Origin: Bacteriovoracaceae bacterium UBA6261
Lineage (GTDB): Bacteria; Bdellovibrionota; Bacteriovoracia; Bacteriovoracales; Bacteriovoracaceae
Reading direction: 5' to 3'
Assembly: GCA_002440825.1 (NCBI GenBank)
Contig: DJVH01000065.1
Span: forward strand, 5,060 to 20,048
Length of the DNA: 14,989 nt
Of this stretch, positions 14,946 to 14,989 are shown in pieces. Positions within the stretch are counted from its first letter, which is position 1. Each line of letters begins with the position of its first letter. A program made the position numbers and the translations under genes. Under the pieces are notes generated by a model. The model saw only the letters and a program-made list of their open reading frames with translations, had not been told where the DNA came from and searched no databases.

Positions 14946-14989
14946 GCCCAGGTGGCGAAATGGCAGACGCACTACCTTGAGGTGGTAGC
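14946..14989 (+). tRNA. tRNA-Leu(GAG), 3' part outside window
   Basis: The first 44 bases of a leucine tRNA are present: acceptor strand GCCCAGG, then T-G, a D-arm of the leucine type (GGCGAAATGGCAGACGC), and an anticodon arm with stem CTACC/GGTAG around the loop TTGAGGT. The anticodon is therefore GAG, reading CUC and CUU. The sequence closely matches bacterial tRNA-Leu(GAG) through this arm. The long variable arm, T-arm and the matching acceptor strand lie beyond the window, so integrity of the gene cannot be checked. Confidence 0.94.

Overview
The window looks like the chromosome of a Gram-negative, Bdellovibrio/Bacteriovorax-like bacterium. This is an inference from a DUF4105-type exported protein, several secreted proteins and lipoproteins, gammaproteobacterial-like LplA, MtgA, MdlAB and MnmA proteins, and dense mixed-strand gene packing. 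No rRNA or other firm taxonomic marker is present. I see no insertion sequence, CRISPR array, integrase or replication origin.

Left part (1-2900): the 3' part of a DUF4105 (Lnb-like) protein gene that begins before the window, then a lipoprotein with a nine-glycine run directly after its lipid-anchor cysteine, closed by a strong GAAA-loop terminator. A small secreted protein on the minus strand converges on that terminator.

Middle left (2901-8440): a tight plus-strand run of mtgA (peptidoglycan glycosyltransferase), lplA (lipoate-protein ligase) and two half-size ABC exporters matching MdlA/MdlB. Their NBD motifs predict one degenerate and one canonical ATP site. These four are probably co-transcribed.

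Middle (8446-10352, minus): a complete C5-cytosine DNA methyltransferase with no restriction enzyme nearby, preceded in the same orientation by an ABC-ATPase-shaped protein that has lost its Walker A lysine, Q-loop glutamine and signature motif.

Middle right (10480-14026, plus): a full-length MnmA paralogue without either catalytic cysteine, overlapping an exported M28-type peptidase homologue that has lost at least two metal ligands, followed by a fully canonical mnmA. The stretch 9642-12826 therefore holds three neighbouring proteins that keep an enzyme fold but lose catalytic residues. This is the most unusual feature of the window, though a functional link between them is only an inference.

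Right end (14001-14989): a small four-cysteine protein on the minus strand whose 3' end overlaps mnmA, an acidic helical protein of unknown function, and the first 44 bases of a tRNA-Leu(GAG) gene behind a near-consensus sigma-70-type promoter.
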